35,331 nt of DNA from Crocosphaera sp. (GCA_030065205.1 JASJDN010000030.1:1-35331); one strand, 5' to 3'. Positions 14,946-24,049 are shown, counted from the first letter of the stretch. A program made the numbers and translations. The notes: generated from the letters alone by a model not told the origin.

Positions 14946-17093
14946 TTAAGGCTGTTTGTCTCCTTTCTTTTTGGTACACTTTTGACAATCTTTGTAATCT
15001 GGTTCAGTTTGTTGACATCCACTACAATCTGCAAAGGTATTATTCCCATTGTTAAGGAAGTCAAACCTTTTGCTGTCGCTGTCATCAGGCAATTCCCAGC
15101 CTCTGTCAATCCCATACATGGCACTGTGCTGAAATATATTGTTCTTGACTTGAAGAATGTCATCGTCATCATCTTCTGGTAAGGATTGATCAGAAATCAA
15201 CACCAGTAAGCCGTCGTTGTCGCCACCTTCACATCCATAGCCGTGAAAACCAGTGTTACCTCCGCCATATTCAATCGTAGCGTATTCGATCTTGCTTCCC
15301 ATTGTTAAGAAGCAGTCGTTAAAGATCACCCCACCCCAATCACCTTTTTGTTGATCTGATGCTCCTGATGTGAGGCGTACACGGTCATTTGGGGTGCCTT
15401 GTATAATCAATTGACCGAAACCATCATCATTACTTTCGATTTTCAAGCTCAGATGTCTAATTAAATCTGAATCGAATTGTATTTCAACCCCTGGATTAAC
15501 TTGTAAGGTTGCTCCTGCTGCCACCTTGAAATTACTTACAGGACCGACATAGTAGGGTACGCCACGATTGTTAACGGTGACTGTCTTGCCTTTGGTAATT
15601 TCATTTGATGTAGAGACATAAATTTTGTCCAGAGCATTGCCTTCATAATTTCCTGTGGGAACGGTTCCCATCGAAGTAGGTGATGTGTCAATGAAGATGG
15701 GACATTTTTGCCAGAGTTGGTTCTCTTCAGGGAATTGACCACAATTGCGTATCGTTAGGTTCTCGGACTCATCTGTAAAACTGGCTAAATTTCTTAGGTA
15801 GACACCACAACCAGCCGAGTTTTCTATAGTTACATTTTGCAGATGGAGAATTGTATCTTCTTCTAGTGCCGCTAAGGAAGCGCGTTCGTAATCTGTTCCG
15901 TTGCCTCCATTGTTTAGCGTAACATTGGTTAGAAAAACTTCACCAGGATATTGAACCAAAATGTAAGACCAGCGCTCATCAAGTGTAGATGGCTGTTCAA
16001 TAGCACTGGTAAACCTTGTTGCTTCAGCTTTTAATTTCCCTGACTCTTCAATGGTTAGTCCTTTACGTTCAGGAAACTGTACTTCACATCCCGGTTTAAA
16101 AGCCAGCATACCTGCTTTGACACTAAGAGTGGAATCGATGTAGTAAGGGACACCTCGATTTTCAACTATCACTTCCAAATCATCAGTAATGTTAGGAGAT
16201 GCGCTCACATAAATTTTTGAGATGAGCTTGGAATCAGGATTTTTATCTTGATAATTTCCCTTTGGAAGTGTTCCGAGAGCAGCAGCAGCGAGAGAGAGAG
16301 GATATCTTTGTTCCTCACTTCTAAAAGCCTGACCCCAGTTTTGGATAGTAAGTTCTTCGGAACCTTCAGCAAATTTAGCCAAACCTGTTTCTCCCGCCCT
16401 GCCTTCTCTCAGGTAAATTCCCTGACCTGCCGAGTTGTTGATAATAACCTCATTCACTTTTAGAATAGGTAGGGAATTGGTTGTCTGTTCAACTTGGGCA
16501 ATGATGGAGGCTTGGTTTCCTTGCCCTGTGTCTCCTGCGTTTTCGATCCAGACTCCTGCTAGTGAAATCGCAGGATTTTCGTCAGAGGATCGGGAAGATT
16601 TGGCTTGAATACAACCCCAGGGTTCTTCTTTGTCTCCTTCCTGTTTTGGAGGTGAGGGAACAAAGGCGATGGTATACACTGGCAAAACTCGTACGATTGT
16701 GCTAGAAACTGATGAGACGCGAAGTTGGTCTAATTCGACAACTCTGATGCTTAACCCAAAAATTTTTAGAGTCCATTCATAGATTGGTATTAGCCATAGA
16801 ATTAGCAAAAGAAATCCCTCGGCTTTCAACCGCCCTTTATCCTTGACAATGATTGATTTTCCTGGGTTTAACTCCACTGTTGCAAAAGGGTCTATGGTTA
16901 GTTGACCAGTAATCGTCACATTCTCGATTATCCTATGTCTCCCTGGTCCCCAAGTTACTTCTTCCGTAATTTCTCCTTGATGTTCCATCGGTGTCAAATT
17001 CCTGAGACGAACCCTAAATATTCCTAGCGTTATGGTAGCGACGGCTATGACAAATACTAAGGTTGGAATTGGTAGATTACTAAGTCTTAACAT
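14946..17093 (-). CDS. Membrane-anchored beta-helix repeat protein of unknown function
   Basis: A 715-aa protein I cannot name. The start is ATG 17093, preceded by a GAGAGGA ribosome-binding site; a GTG ten codons upstream would engulf that site. Residues 10-28 are a single membrane anchor. The rest is built from repeats typical of right-handed parallel beta-helices. A unit of about 200 residues is duplicated: GNY...KIYVSxSxxIT, then VxNRGVPYY, then PGxExQF (279-340 and 481-540), and VIINNSAGQGIYLR matching VTIENSAGCGVYLR. The later part carries GDWGGVIFND and IEYATIEYGGGN, as in bacterial surface beta-helix proteins. Two oddities: residues 94-141 are a hydrophobic insertion (FLLLILWLIPIYEW) absent from the matching repeat, and the C-terminus has paired CxxC motifs (690-693 and 703-706). 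Surface location is inferred. It lies between rimO and clpX beside a gene-free stretch. Confidence 0.7.
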   Translation of the reverse strand: MLRLSNLPIPTLVFVIAVATITLGIFRVRLRNLTPMEHQGEITEEVTWGPGRHRIIENVTITGQLTIDPFATVELNPGKSIIVKDKGRLKAEGFLLLILWLIPIYEWTLKIFGLSIRVVELDQLRVSSVSSTIVRVLPVYTIAFVPSPPKQEGDKEEPWGCIQAKSSRSSDENPAISLAGVWIENAGDTGQGNQASIIAQVEQTTNSLPILKVNEVIINNSAGQGIYLREGRAGETGLAKFAEGSEELTIQNWGQAFRSEEQRYPLSLAAAALGTLPKGNYQDKNPDSKLISKIYVSASPNITDDLEVIVENRGVPYYIDSTLSVKAGMLAFKPGCEVQFPERKGLTIEESGKLKAEATRFTSAIEQPSTLDERWSYILVQYPGEVFLTNVTLNNGGNGTDYERASLAALEEDTILHLQNVTIENSAGCGVYLRNLASFTDESENLTIRNCGQFPEENQLWQKCPIFIDTSPTSMGTVPTGNYEGNALDKIYVSTSNEITKGKTVTVNNRGVPYYVGPVSNFKVAAGATLQVNPGVEIQFDSDLIRHLSLKIESNDDGFGQLIIQGTPNDRVRLTSGASDQQKGDWGGVIFNDCFLTMGSKIEYATIEYGGGNTGFHGYGCEGGDNDGLLVLISDQSLPEDDDDDILQVKNNIFQHSAMYGIDRGWELPDDSDSKRFDFLNNGNNTFADCSGCQQTEPDYKDCQKCTKKKGDKQP

Positions 17094-17682
17094 AGTTAAT
17101 CCTCTCCTCGTGGTGTGAACCACTTGATTAATTTTAGGAAGGTTGTTTTCCTAGAAAATATAGATGTTGGCTAGAAGAAACTCTCACTTATTAGCTCACC
17201 ATCTGTCTTTTGGATTTCTGCTGAAAATCTGTTGAAAAAAATCTGTCATCCTTGAATGGGACTAAAGTCCCTACTGACAGGTTAAGGATTATTCATTATC
17301 CAGATTACACTGATTATTCTTGTCTCTATTTTAGCAAAATTAAAACTAGGAATACTCCTCATTAATCTGGTTGTAGCCATAGCTATTTTTAATGTCGAGA
17401 GAACACTCTCGGCATAGCCGATGTGGTGAATCAAGGATAGTTAGAAAAGCATCTGGTTATTTTGTGATGCTGTCGCTACAGTTAGATGTGGACGTTCCTA
17501 GTCTTCATGTCTCATGGTAACCCTAGAGGATTAGGTTAAAGAACAATGTCTGTGGACTCGAAGTGACGGGGAGCATTGGTCACGATATTCTAGTTGGCAG
17601 GGTGAGAAGCAGAAAACTAGCATCTGATGCTGTTAGAATCCCTTGACTCGGTCTCCGGGAGTCCGTCAAAGCCATAATGTTT
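17094..17682. other. 0.6-kb gene-free region with palindromes and mobile-element-like sequence
   Basis: No convincing gene lies between clpX and the beta-helix gene. The stretch contains a nested palindrome (17243-17280). It also has a segment of about 300 bp (roughly 17380-17675) of mixed composition, richer in G and C than other intergenic DNA here, ending in a hairpin GACTC/GAGTC (17645-17663) and GTCCGTCAA. That ending recalls right ends and guide-RNA regions of IS200/IS605-type elements in cyanobacteria, but no transposase or TnpB remnant was found. On the minus strand the region also includes whatever terminates clpX and starts the beta-helix gene. Confidence 0.4.
17243..17280. repeat. 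Nested palindromic element (GGGACTAAAGTCCC inside CTGTCA/TGACAG)
   Basis: An outer pair, CTGTCA (17243-17248) and TGACAG (17275-17280), encloses a perfect inner hairpin GGGACT-AA-AGTCCC (17258-17271). Palindromes of the form GGACTxxAGTCC are familiar as dispersed repeats in cyanobacterial intergenic DNA. I cannot verify its copy number from one window. Confidence 0.5.
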
Positions 17683-19008
17683 CTAAGCGGACTCAGGGGT
17701 TACCATAGAAGATGGATGTAATAATAACTCAGAAGTTGAGCGTTTTTCAACCATTTCTTTCGTAATCATGCACTTTTGGACATCTTTACGAGAGGGTAAC
17801 TCGTACATAACATCTAACATTAATTCCTCAACAATACCCCGCAATGCTCTCGCTCCTGTTTTTCGCCGATATGCTTCTTGAGCGATCGCTTTGACGGCTT
17901 CTACAGAAAATTCTAGCTCCACATTGTCCATATTTAATAACTTTTGATATTGCTTAACTAAAGCATTGCGAGGCTTGGTTAAAATGGCAATGAGGGTTTC
18001 TTCAGTCAAGGGATTCAAGGCGGCCATAACGGGAATTCTTCCTACAAATTCAGGAATCATGCCAAATTTTACTAAATCATCTGGCTCTACTCTCTGCATT
18101 AAATCGGCTGTCCGTTTTTCTTTGGACTGTCCTTCTCCTGGACGAATAAAGCCCATCGATTTTTTGCCAATGCGCTGCTCTATGACCCGATCTAAACCGA
18201 CAAAAGCCCCACCACAAATAAACAAAATGTTGCTGGTATCGATCTGAATACAATCTTGGTAAGGGTGTTTGCGGCCACCTTGAGGGGGAACATTGGCTAC
18301 CGTTCCTTCTAGCATTTTCAAAAGGGCTTGCTGCACCCCTTCCCCCGACACATCCCGTGTAATGGAGGGATTTTCACTCTTTCTCGCTATTTTATCGATT
18401 TCATCGATATAAATGATGCCCCTTTGAGCTTCTTCTACATCCAGATCGGCTACTTGCAGTAGTCTGAGTAAGATATTTTCCACATCTTCCCCTACGTATC
18501 CGGCTTCTGTTAGGGTGGTGGCATCAGCTACAGCAAAGGGGACTTCTAGCACTTGGGCTAGGGTCTGGGCTAAAAGAGTTTTCCCCGACCCCGTCGGTCC
18601 CATGAGTAAAATATTTGATTTTTGTAGTTCAATGGTGTCTTCATCTTGGTTTTCTTGTTTCCCTTGAACCAAACTCAGACGTTTGTAATGGTTATAAACT
18701 GCTACGGAAAGAACTTTTTTAGCTTCGTCTTGACCAATAACGTACTCGTCAAGATAGTTTTTGATTTCCCTCGGCTTCGGTAATTCTTTGAGAGATGTTC
18801 CGTCTTTGGTGGTACGCGTTGTGGGACGGCGGGAAGTTTTATCGGTAACGGGATTGGATGTCCCCATTAATTCTTCGTCTAGAATTTCGTTACAAAGCTC
18901 GACACATTCATCGCAGATGTAGACTCCCGGGCCAGCGATTAGCTTTCGTACTTGCTCCTGGGATTTTCCACAAAATGAACATTTTAGGTGGGAGTCGTAT
19001 TTAGACAT
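17683..19008 (-). CDS. clpX: ATP-dependent Clp protease ATP-binding subunit ClpX
   Basis: An AAA+ unfoldase that recognises tagged substrates and feeds them to ClpP. The N-terminal zinc-binding domain has C10-x2-C13 and C32-x2-C35. The AAA+ core has Walker A GPTGSGKT, the pore loop GYVGED, Walker [11 protein letters not shown] and a sensor region. The ClpP-docking loop reads MGF (KKSMGFIRP) where the usual tripeptide is IGF, a conservative change. PEFVGRIPV and [20 protein letters not shown] are the usual C-terminal signatures. At 441 aa it is of normal length. It begins 11 bp after clpP, so the two are co-transcribed. A HIP1 site is at 17882. Confidence 0.97.
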   Translation of the reverse strand: MSKYDSHLKCSFCGKSQEQVRKLIAGPGVYICDECVELCNEILDEELMGTSNPVTDKTSRRPTTRTTKDGTSLKELPKPREIKNYLDEYVIGQDEAKKVLSVAVYNHYKRLSLVQGKQENQDEDTIELQKSNILLMGPTGSGKTLLAQTLAQVLEVPFAVADATTLTEAGYVGEDVENILLRLLQVADLDVEEAQRGIIYIDEIDKIARKSENPSITRDVSGEGVQQALLKMLEGTVANVPPQGGRKHPYQDCIQIDTSNILFICGGAFVGLDRVIEQRIGKKSMGFIRPGEGQSKEKRTADLMQRVEPDDLVKFGMIPEFVGRIPVMAALNPLTEETLIAILTKPRNALVKQYQKLLNMDNVELEFSVEAVKAIAQEAYRRKTGARALRGIVEELMLDVMYELPSRKDVQKCMITKEMVEKRSTSELLLHPSSMVTPESA

Positions 19009-19019
19009 AAGCGGTTGAG

Positions 19020-19709
19020 TTAGTTGAGTGAAGTTACAGGGACGGTGGGATCTGATAAATCTGGCCGAGAGATGACTTTATCTATCAAGCCATAATCCAC
19101 TGCTTCTTGGGCAGACATAAAAAAGTCTCGTTCTGTATCAGCAGCAATCGTATCAAAAGGCTGCCCTGTATGCTCAGCCAGCATATCGTTAAGTCGTTTC
19201 TTGATGTAGAGAATTTCTTTGGCTTGAATTTCAATCTCCACAGCTTGGCCTTGTGCGCCCCCTAAGGGCTGGTGAATCATGATCCGAGAACTGGGCAAGG
19301 CCATCCGTTTTCCTTTGGCTCCCCCTGACAGCAAGAAAGCACCCATACTCGCAGCCAGTCCAAAACAAATGGTCACTACATCAGGACGTATCTGTTGCAT
19401 CGTATCATAAATAGCTAATCCTGCATAGACAGACCCGCCTGGAGAGTTGATGTACAATTGAATATCTTTTTCAGGGTCTTCTGCATCTAAAAATAAGAGT
19501 TGAGCCACAATGGAGTCGGCTACTTGATCATCCACGGGGGTTCCTAAGAAGACGATTCTCTCCCGTAATAGTCTTGAATAGATATCAAAGGCTCTTTCCC
19601 CTACGCCAGACTGTTCTACAACCATTGGCACCACACTCTCGGTTGTGGCGTAAATTTCTGAGGGACGCTTACTTGATAGGGTGTAATCTAGCGATCGCGA
19701 TTGAATCAT
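19020..19709 (-). CDS. clpP: ATP-dependent Clp protease proteolytic subunit (ClpX-partner ClpP)
   Basis: The serine protease chamber subunit. Catalytic Ser121 lies in [11 protein letters not shown], His146 in MIHQPLGG, and the Asp in [24 protein letters not shown] is the oxyanion and strand region. The N-terminus is about 28 residues longer than the core ([23 protein letters not shown]). Start 19709 (MIQSRSLDY...) is kept because an AGAGG sequence precedes it, although very close; ATG 19625 (MVVEQSG) is the alternative. It is directly followed by clpX, the arrangement of cyanobacterial clpP2-clpX. The usual upstream partner tig (trigger factor) is not here; aroB is. A 235-bp leader precedes it, with TATAAT at 19835-19840 (minus strand). 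Confidence 0.95.
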   Translation of the reverse strand: MIQSRSLDYTLSSKRPSEIYATTESVVPMVVEQSGVGERAFDIYSRLLRERIVFLGTPVDDQVADSIVAQLLFLDAEDPEKDIQLYINSPGGSVYAGLAIYDTMQQIRPDVVTICFGLAASMGAFLLSGGAKGKRMALPSSRIMIHQPLGGAQGQAVEIEIQAKEILYIKKRLNDMLAEHTGQPFDTIAADTERDFFMSAQEAVDYGLIDKVISRPDLSDPTVPVTSLN

Positions 19710-19944
19710 AGCCTCTAAAGATCAGGTTAATAATATTCTCTATTGTATGTATATGTTGTCCGTTTGTTGCAAAACGTCGGTCGGCTTGACCCTGATCGGC
19801 AATGAGGTGATGACTCTCATACCGACCTGTTCTAATTATAAGTCTTATTCTCGATTTTTGTCTCTTTTGTGACAACGTTATTGATTTTGATGCTGCTCGT
19901 TATTTTTACTTTCTTTGATCGTAACACGTTTCCTAGATTTGTTC

Positions 19945-21048
19945 TCAATTATTTTTGATTTCTTTTAAGACTGTTGTAATAACTTGGGGGGGGATATTCT
20001 CACTAATTTCTACCTGACCAATATTGCTGGGTAAAATAAAGCGAACTTTTCCTGCTTTTACTTTTTTATCTAAGTGTAAACTTTCTACAATCTTTTGAGA
20101 GTTTAATGTACTATCTATGCTCACTGGTAAACCAGCTTGTCTAATTAAATTTTCTTGTCTTTGGGTCATTTCTTCTTCCCACATTCCTAATTTAACTGCT
20201 ATTTTTCCTGCTGCGACCATACCAATTGCCACTGCTTCTCCGTGATTGATTTTACTATAGCCTGTTAAACTTTCTATGGCATGGCCAATGGTATGGCCGT
20301 AGTTTAAAATGGCTCTGAGTCCGGCTTCTTTTTCGTCTTGACTCACCACATCTACTTTTGCCTGACAAGACTGTGTAATAATTTCTTGGACAGTTTCTAA
20401 ATTAATATTATCTAAACTATCTAATTTATTTTCTTCTTCTAGCTGCTTAAATAAATTTGAGTTCCAAATGACTCCATATTTAATTACTTCTGCCATTCCT
20501 GCTCTAAATTCTCTGATGGGTAATGTTTTTAATACGATGGGATCGATCAAGACTAAACGAGGTTGATAAAATGCACCAATTAAGTTTTTTCCTTGGGGAT
20601 GATTAACCCCTGTTTTCCCCCCAATAGATGCGTCCACCATTCCTAATAAAGAGGTAGGAACTTGCACAAAATTAATACCTCTCAACCAAGTTGCAGCTGC
20701 AAATCCTGTCATATCCCCTATAACTCCACCCCCTAAAGCTAACAGAGTAGATGACCGTTCCAAACGGTGTTTTAATGCAATATCATAAATTTGAGCAATG
20801 GTTTCTAAGGTTTTGTGTGTTTCTCCTGCGGGAATCAAATGAGAAAATACTTCAAAACCACCTTGCGTTAAAGCATTAATAACAGTTTTTCCGTAGTAAT
20901 TAAAAATTTCTGGATTAGAAATTACTAGAATTTTTTTACCTAAATTAAGTGAGGTGAGTTTTTGTCCTAAATTTCCTAAACCATTAGGCTCAATAATAAT
21001 GTTATAACTTATGTGAGGTAGGGTAACTGGAATAACAGATGATGACAT
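19945..21048 (-). CDS. aroB: 3-dehydroquinate synthase
   Basis: Second shikimate-pathway step: DAHP to 3-dehydroquinate, NAD- and metal-dependent. The NAD-binding part has [33 protein letters not shown] and [34 protein letters not shown] quoted in pieces: the GGGVIGD and DASIGGKTG signatures are intact. The metal ligands lie in AEVIKYG (Glu), [11 protein letters not shown] (His) and [11 protein letters not shown] (His). At 367 aa it is of normal length. clpP-clpX follow on the same strand after 235 bp, probably under their own promoter. psbN is divergent from it. Confidence 0.96.
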   Translation of the reverse strand: MSSSVIPVTLPHISYNIIIEPNGLGNLGQKLTSLNLGKKILVISNPEIFNYYGKTVINALTQGGFEVFSHLIPAGETHKTLETIAQIYDIALKHRLERSSTLLALGGGVIGDMTGFAAATWLRGINFVQVPTSLLGMVDASIGGKTGVNHPQGKNLIGAFYQPRLVLIDPIVLKTLPIREFRAGMAEVIKYGVIWNSNLFKQLEEENKLDSLDNINLETVQEIITQSCQAKVDVVSQDEKEAGLRAILNYGHTIGHAIESLTGYSKINHGEAVAIGMVAAGKIAVKLGMWEEEMTQRQENLIRQAGLPVSIDSTLNSQKIVESLHLDKKVKAGKVRFILPSNIGQVEISENIPPQVITTVLKEIKNN

Positions 21049-21173
21049 AAATTTCTAGGGTCGATTTAATTCAATCAGTCCAAACTGCTTAATATATAAT
21101 TTCCCTATTGTAACCTTTTTTTTGACCCTCTGAGAAATATTGATAGATAATATTCCCCTTTTTAACTATAATA

Positions 21174-21198
21174 TTAAGATAATCGATAATCATCTTAA
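21174..21198. repeat. Inverted repeat in the psbN leader
   Basis: TTAAGAT (21174-21180) and ATCTTAA (21192-21198), separated by 11 nt, form a potential hairpin ending 9 nt before the psbN ATG and just downstream of a TATAAT box (21167-21172). The spacer includes a direct repeat of GATAATC. Confidence 0.4.
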
Positions 21199-21207
21199 AA
21201 AAATCCT

Positions 21208-21339
21208 ATGGAACCTGCAACCGTTTTAAGTATCGCTATTGGCTCAATTCTGCTCGTGATTACGGGTTTTGCTATCTATACGGCATTTGGTCCCCCATCT
21301 GCTCAGTTAAGTGACCCTTTTGAAGATCACGAAGACTAA
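21208..21339 (+). CDS. psbN: Photosystem II assembly protein PsbN
   Basis: A 43-residue thylakoid protein needed for photosystem II repair and reaction-centre assembly, though not a stable subunit. The product starts [20 protein letters not shown], has one transmembrane helix (about residues 5-26) and ends [16 protein letters not shown], the standard PsbN sequence. A TATAAT box lies at 21167-21172 and a strong terminator follows at 21404-21439, so it is transcribed alone. In many cyanobacteria and plastids psbN lies opposite psbH. Here the neighbour on the other side is aroB and no psbH is seen. Confidence 0.96.
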   Translation: MEPATVLSIAIGSILLVITGFAIYTAFGPPSAQLSDPFEDHED

Positions 21340-21403
21340 ACTATCTTAAGAAACTCATCATGTTTTTCCTTGAAATCCCCAAAAAAATAAATTAATTCAG
21401 ACT

Positions 21404-21439
21404 GGGTTGGGTGAACTGAAAAAACCTCAACCCTTTTTT
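21404..21439 (+). terminator. Intrinsic terminator of psbN
   Basis: GGGTTGGG (21404-21411) pairs with CTCAACCC (21426-21433, one G-U) and is followed by six T. It lies 65 bp after the psbN stop. Confidence 0.82.
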
Positions 21440-21512
21440 ATTATTAATGTTTAAATACAATAAAAAACAAATTCAAAATCAAACACACGATCACCTGAAA
21501 ACGAATTAATAC

Positions 21513-22994
21513 ATGGCACGACCCAGTCAACTAAAATACGATCGCGGTACATTAATTCTCCATCCACCCCCAAGGGGTAAAGCTTGGATCGACTTAGCAA
21601 CTTGGGACGATCGCATCGAAAAGTTTCGGGTTCCTGCTATTTATTATCGAAGGTTAATCGAAATCTTACAAGCCAACAATCTCAACTTTGTTGATAATGC
21701 TAAGGACTTTTTTCCTTTGGAGTTAGACCCTAGTTTTGAGAGAGAACCCTATCCTCATCAAACGGAGGCGTTAGAGGCTTGGAAATATTCAGGACGGAAT
21801 GGAGTGGTTGTGTTACCCACGGCCGCGGGAAAGACTTATTTAGCCCAGTTAGCGATGATAGCCACGCCTCGAACTACCTTAATTGTCGTACCGACATTGG
21901 ATTTAATGCACCAATGGTATGCTCAAATCAGTGCAGCTTTTCCTGACATCGAAGTGGGGTTATTGGGAGGGGGTTCCCGCGATCGCAGCCCCATTTTAAT
22001 CGCCACTTACAACAGTGCAGCGATTCATGCGGAAACGTTGGGAAATCGCTACGCATTACAGATATTTGATGAATGTCACCATCTTCCCACAGATTTTTTC
22101 CGTGTCATTGCAGAATACGCTATTTCTCCTTACCGTTTAGGGTTGACGGCCACCCCAGAAAGGGCTGATGGCAGCCATCGTGACTTAGATAGTTTAATTG
22201 GGGAGGTGGTTTATCGTAAGGGGGTCAAAGAACTAGCAGGGGGAACTTTAGCGGATCATAAGGTAATAGAAATCAAAGTTAAATTATCACAAACGGAACG
22301 AAAAAAATACGATCAAGCGATACATATTCGTAACGATTTTTTACGGAAGTCTAACATTTCATTAGGGAGTCTCAATGGGTGGCAAATTTTTGTTAAAGCC
22401 AGTGCCAGAACTCCCGCAGGAAGACGGGCAATGTTAGCCCATCGAGAAGCGAAAGAAGTTGCAGCCGGAACGGAAGCAAAATTAAGAGTTTTAACGGAAT
22501 TAGTTTGTGAACATCATCAAGATTCATTGTTAATTTTTACCAATGATAATGCGACAGTTTACCGTATTTCTCAAGACTTTTTAATTCCTGCTATTACCCA
22601 TCAAACCCCAGTAAAAGAGCGTCACGACATTTTAACAAGGTTTCGCGAGGGGATTTACAAAAGTTTAGTCACTTCCCATGTTTTGAATGAAGGCGTTGAT
22701 GTTCCAGAAGTCAAAGTTGCTATTATTATATCAGGAACCAGTTCCGCACGAGAATATGTACAAAGGTTAGGTCGTATTTTACGGAAAGGAAAAGAAAAAA
22801 ATAAGTTAGCAACGCTCTACGAAATTGTAGCAGAAGACACGAGCGAAGAACGCATCTCACAGCGCAGAAAAGAAGGCAGTAAAACCCCTAAACCGCAACA
22901 GTTAGAATTGTTACCCTCTCGTTATCAAATCAATCCTAAAAATTCATTACGTGCTGCGGAATCATCTAATAAGAAATGGGGAGAAGAAGAGTAA
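21513..22994 (+). CDS. XPB/Rad25-like superfamily 2 DNA helicase
   Basis: A 493-aa SF2 helicase resembling archaeal and bacterial XPB, probably acting in nucleotide-excision-type repair. An N-terminal damage-recognition-like region (about 1-80) precedes YPHQTEALEAW, the Q-motif equivalent. The helicase motifs follow: I LPTAAGKT, Ia VVPTLDLMHQW, II FDECHH (DECH), III GLTATPERADG, V TSHVLNEGVDVPE and VI QRLGRILRKG. RAD in TPERADG may correspond to the RED motif of XPB. The basic, Ser-rich tail from about residue 450 is unstructured. Bacterial XPB genes often neighbour a Bax1-like nuclease (DUF790); none is here. A HIP1 site is at 21979. The start ATG follows an A-rich leader with no clear ribosome-binding site. 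Confidence 0.87.
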   Translation: MARPSQLKYDRGTLILHPPPRGKAWIDLATWDDRIEKFRVPAIYYRRLIEILQANNLNFVDNAKDFFPLELDPSFEREPYPHQTEALEAWKYSGRNGVVVLPTAAGKTYLAQLAMIATPRTTLIVVPTLDLMHQWYAQISAAFPDIEVGLLGGGSRDRSPILIATYNSAAIHAETLGNRYALQIFDECHHLPTDFFRVIAEYAISPYRLGLTATPERADGSHRDLDSLIGEVVYRKGVKELAGGTLADHKVIEIKVKLSQTERKKYDQAIHIRNDFLRKSNISLGSLNGWQIFVKASARTPAGRRAMLAHREAKEVAAGTEAKLRVLTELVCEHHQDSLLIFTNDNATVYRISQDFLIPAITHQTPVKERHDILTRFREGIYKSLVTSHVLNEGVDVPEVKVAIIISGTSSAREYVQRLGRILRKGKEKNKLATLYEIVAEDTSEERISQRRKEGSKTPKPQQLELLPSRYQINPKNSLRAAESSNKKWGEEE

Positions 22995-23203
22995 TTATTT
23001 TAGTATTGAGTAGATTGTTGAACCTTGTTAATTAAGCAGGAGAATAAACTTAACATATGAACATATTTGTTATCAAAACTTTAGAGCTTACAGAGAATCT
23101 TAATATTTCGCTAATAAGTTATGATTTATCAACAAAAAATAGATAAAATTTGACCTTAATCGGTTACAATAACTACAGAATTCTCTGCTAAGGAAAAGTC
23201 CCT

Positions 23204-23542
23204 ATGAAGCCAAGTCGTAGCCAAGGGCTGGAAATCCAGAAGTTAACCGGACTAGAACCGAGACATTTTGCCGATTTAGTCAGAGCATCCCAATTAGTTT
23301 TTGATCCGACAGGGGGTGTGTTTGGCAGACAGGTACACGTTGATTGGTCTGTGTTTGGATTATCTCCTCATATTATTGACAATTTGAGACAATTAGGAGA
23401 AAAATATCAATATGCTTCCCCCTACGTTCCCATGGAAATTATCTGGATTCAATTAACCCCAGAAACCCGCAGTTGGTTCATCGAATATAAAGATGCTTTA
23501 TGGCAAATCGAAGAAGCTTATCCCCCTATTGATGAAGATTAA
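23204..23542 (+). CDS. Hypothetical protein (112 aa)
   Basis: I do not recognise the family. The product is soluble and slightly acidic, with Trp-rich segments (VDWSVFGLSPHIIDNL, MEIIWIQLTPETRSWFIEYKDALW), and has the feel of a conserved cyanobacterial small protein. AAGGA lies 11 nt before the ATG and a strong terminator follows at 23566-23627, so it is an independent transcription unit. It is not obviously linked to the XPB-like helicase 209 bp upstream. No motif suggests an enzymatic role. Confidence 0.7.
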   Translation: MKPSRSQGLEIQKLTGLEPRHFADLVRASQLVFDPTGGVFGRQVHVDWSVFGLSPHIIDNLRQLGEKYQYASPYVPMEIIWIQLTPETRSWFIEYKDALWQIEEAYPPIDED

Positions 23543-23565
23543 AGTTTCGTAGACTTAGTTATTTT

Positions 23566-23627
23566 GTCCCGCAGATTATTGATTGAATGATCTACAATTT
23601 TGATCAAAAAAATGCGGGACTTTTTTT
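23566..23627 (+). terminator. Intrinsic terminator with inner hairpin
   Basis: GTCCCGCA (23566-23573) and TGCGGGAC (23613-23620) close an arm containing an inner hairpin TGATC/GATCA (23588-23592 with 23602-23606). Seven T follow directly. Confidence 0.85.
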
Positions 23628-23686
23628 CTTAATTAACCTGACTTCTGTATAGAGGAAAAGTTCAAGGAAACCCTTGGTTAAAATCC

Positions 23687-23716
23687 GAACCCCGAACTCC
23701 TAACTCCTACCTCCTA
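23687..23716. repeat. Degenerate tandem repeat of the CGAACTCCTAACTCCT type
   Basis: Successive units GAACCCC, GAACTCCT, AACTCCT and ACCTCCT form a short tandem repeat of 7-8 nt, typical of cyanobacterial STRR sequences. It ends directly at the SemiSWEET stop codon. A related tract lies at 26344-26376. Confidence 0.6.
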
Positions 23717-23971
23717 TTACTTATATTTTAGTTTCAAAACAAGAATAGGAAATGCCAAAATAAAAGTAGCAACATTGGTCATAATTACAGGAATATCCCT
23801 GAGAAACAAACCATAAACAATCCATAATAATAGACCACTACAAAACAACAAAAACATTTCTAGAGAAATATCTTTAGTCGAGCGGGTTTTCCAAGTTTTT
23901 AACATTTGTGGAAAAAAAGAAATAGTTGTTAACGTTCCTGCTAATAAACCAATCCAGGTAATCGAATTCAT
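23717..23971 (-). CDS. SemiSWEET-type PQ-loop sugar transporter
   Basis: An 84-aa protein with three transmembrane helices (about residues 4-22, 38-58 and 62-80), i.e. one MtN3/saliva unit. The diagnostic PQ motif lies in SFFPQMLKTWKTRSTKDIS, with the conserved F-PQ and T-x-S-T-x-DIS, and LLWIVYGLFLRDIPVI is the second signature. SemiSWEETs work as dimers and move sugars down their gradient; the substrate here is not predictable. The start ATG 23971 is divergent from the HTH-GrpE-like gene, and the 130-bp gap holds a 15-bp palindrome. Confidence 0.88.
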   Translation of the reverse strand: MNSITWIGLLAGTLTTISFFPQMLKTWKTRSTKDISLEMFLLFCSGLLLWIVYGLFLRDIPVIMTNVATFILAFPILVLKLKYK

Positions 23972-24049
23972 GGTCAGTAATGGCTCTTAATCAAGAATTA
24001 GATACGGTGTAATAATAACAAAAATATAATTATTATTATGCCTGTCACC

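Noticed and set aside
16671..16814. Frameshift or pseudogene in the beta-helix gene
   Set aside because: The other two frames contain stops within the stretch and the reading frame is intact on both sides, so an insertion is the simpler reading.
23057..23146. A 29-codon open frame starting MNIFVIKTLELTEN in the gap after the XPB-like gene
   Set aside because: There is no strong ribosome-binding site, family likeness or terminator; it fits chance in AT-rich DNA.
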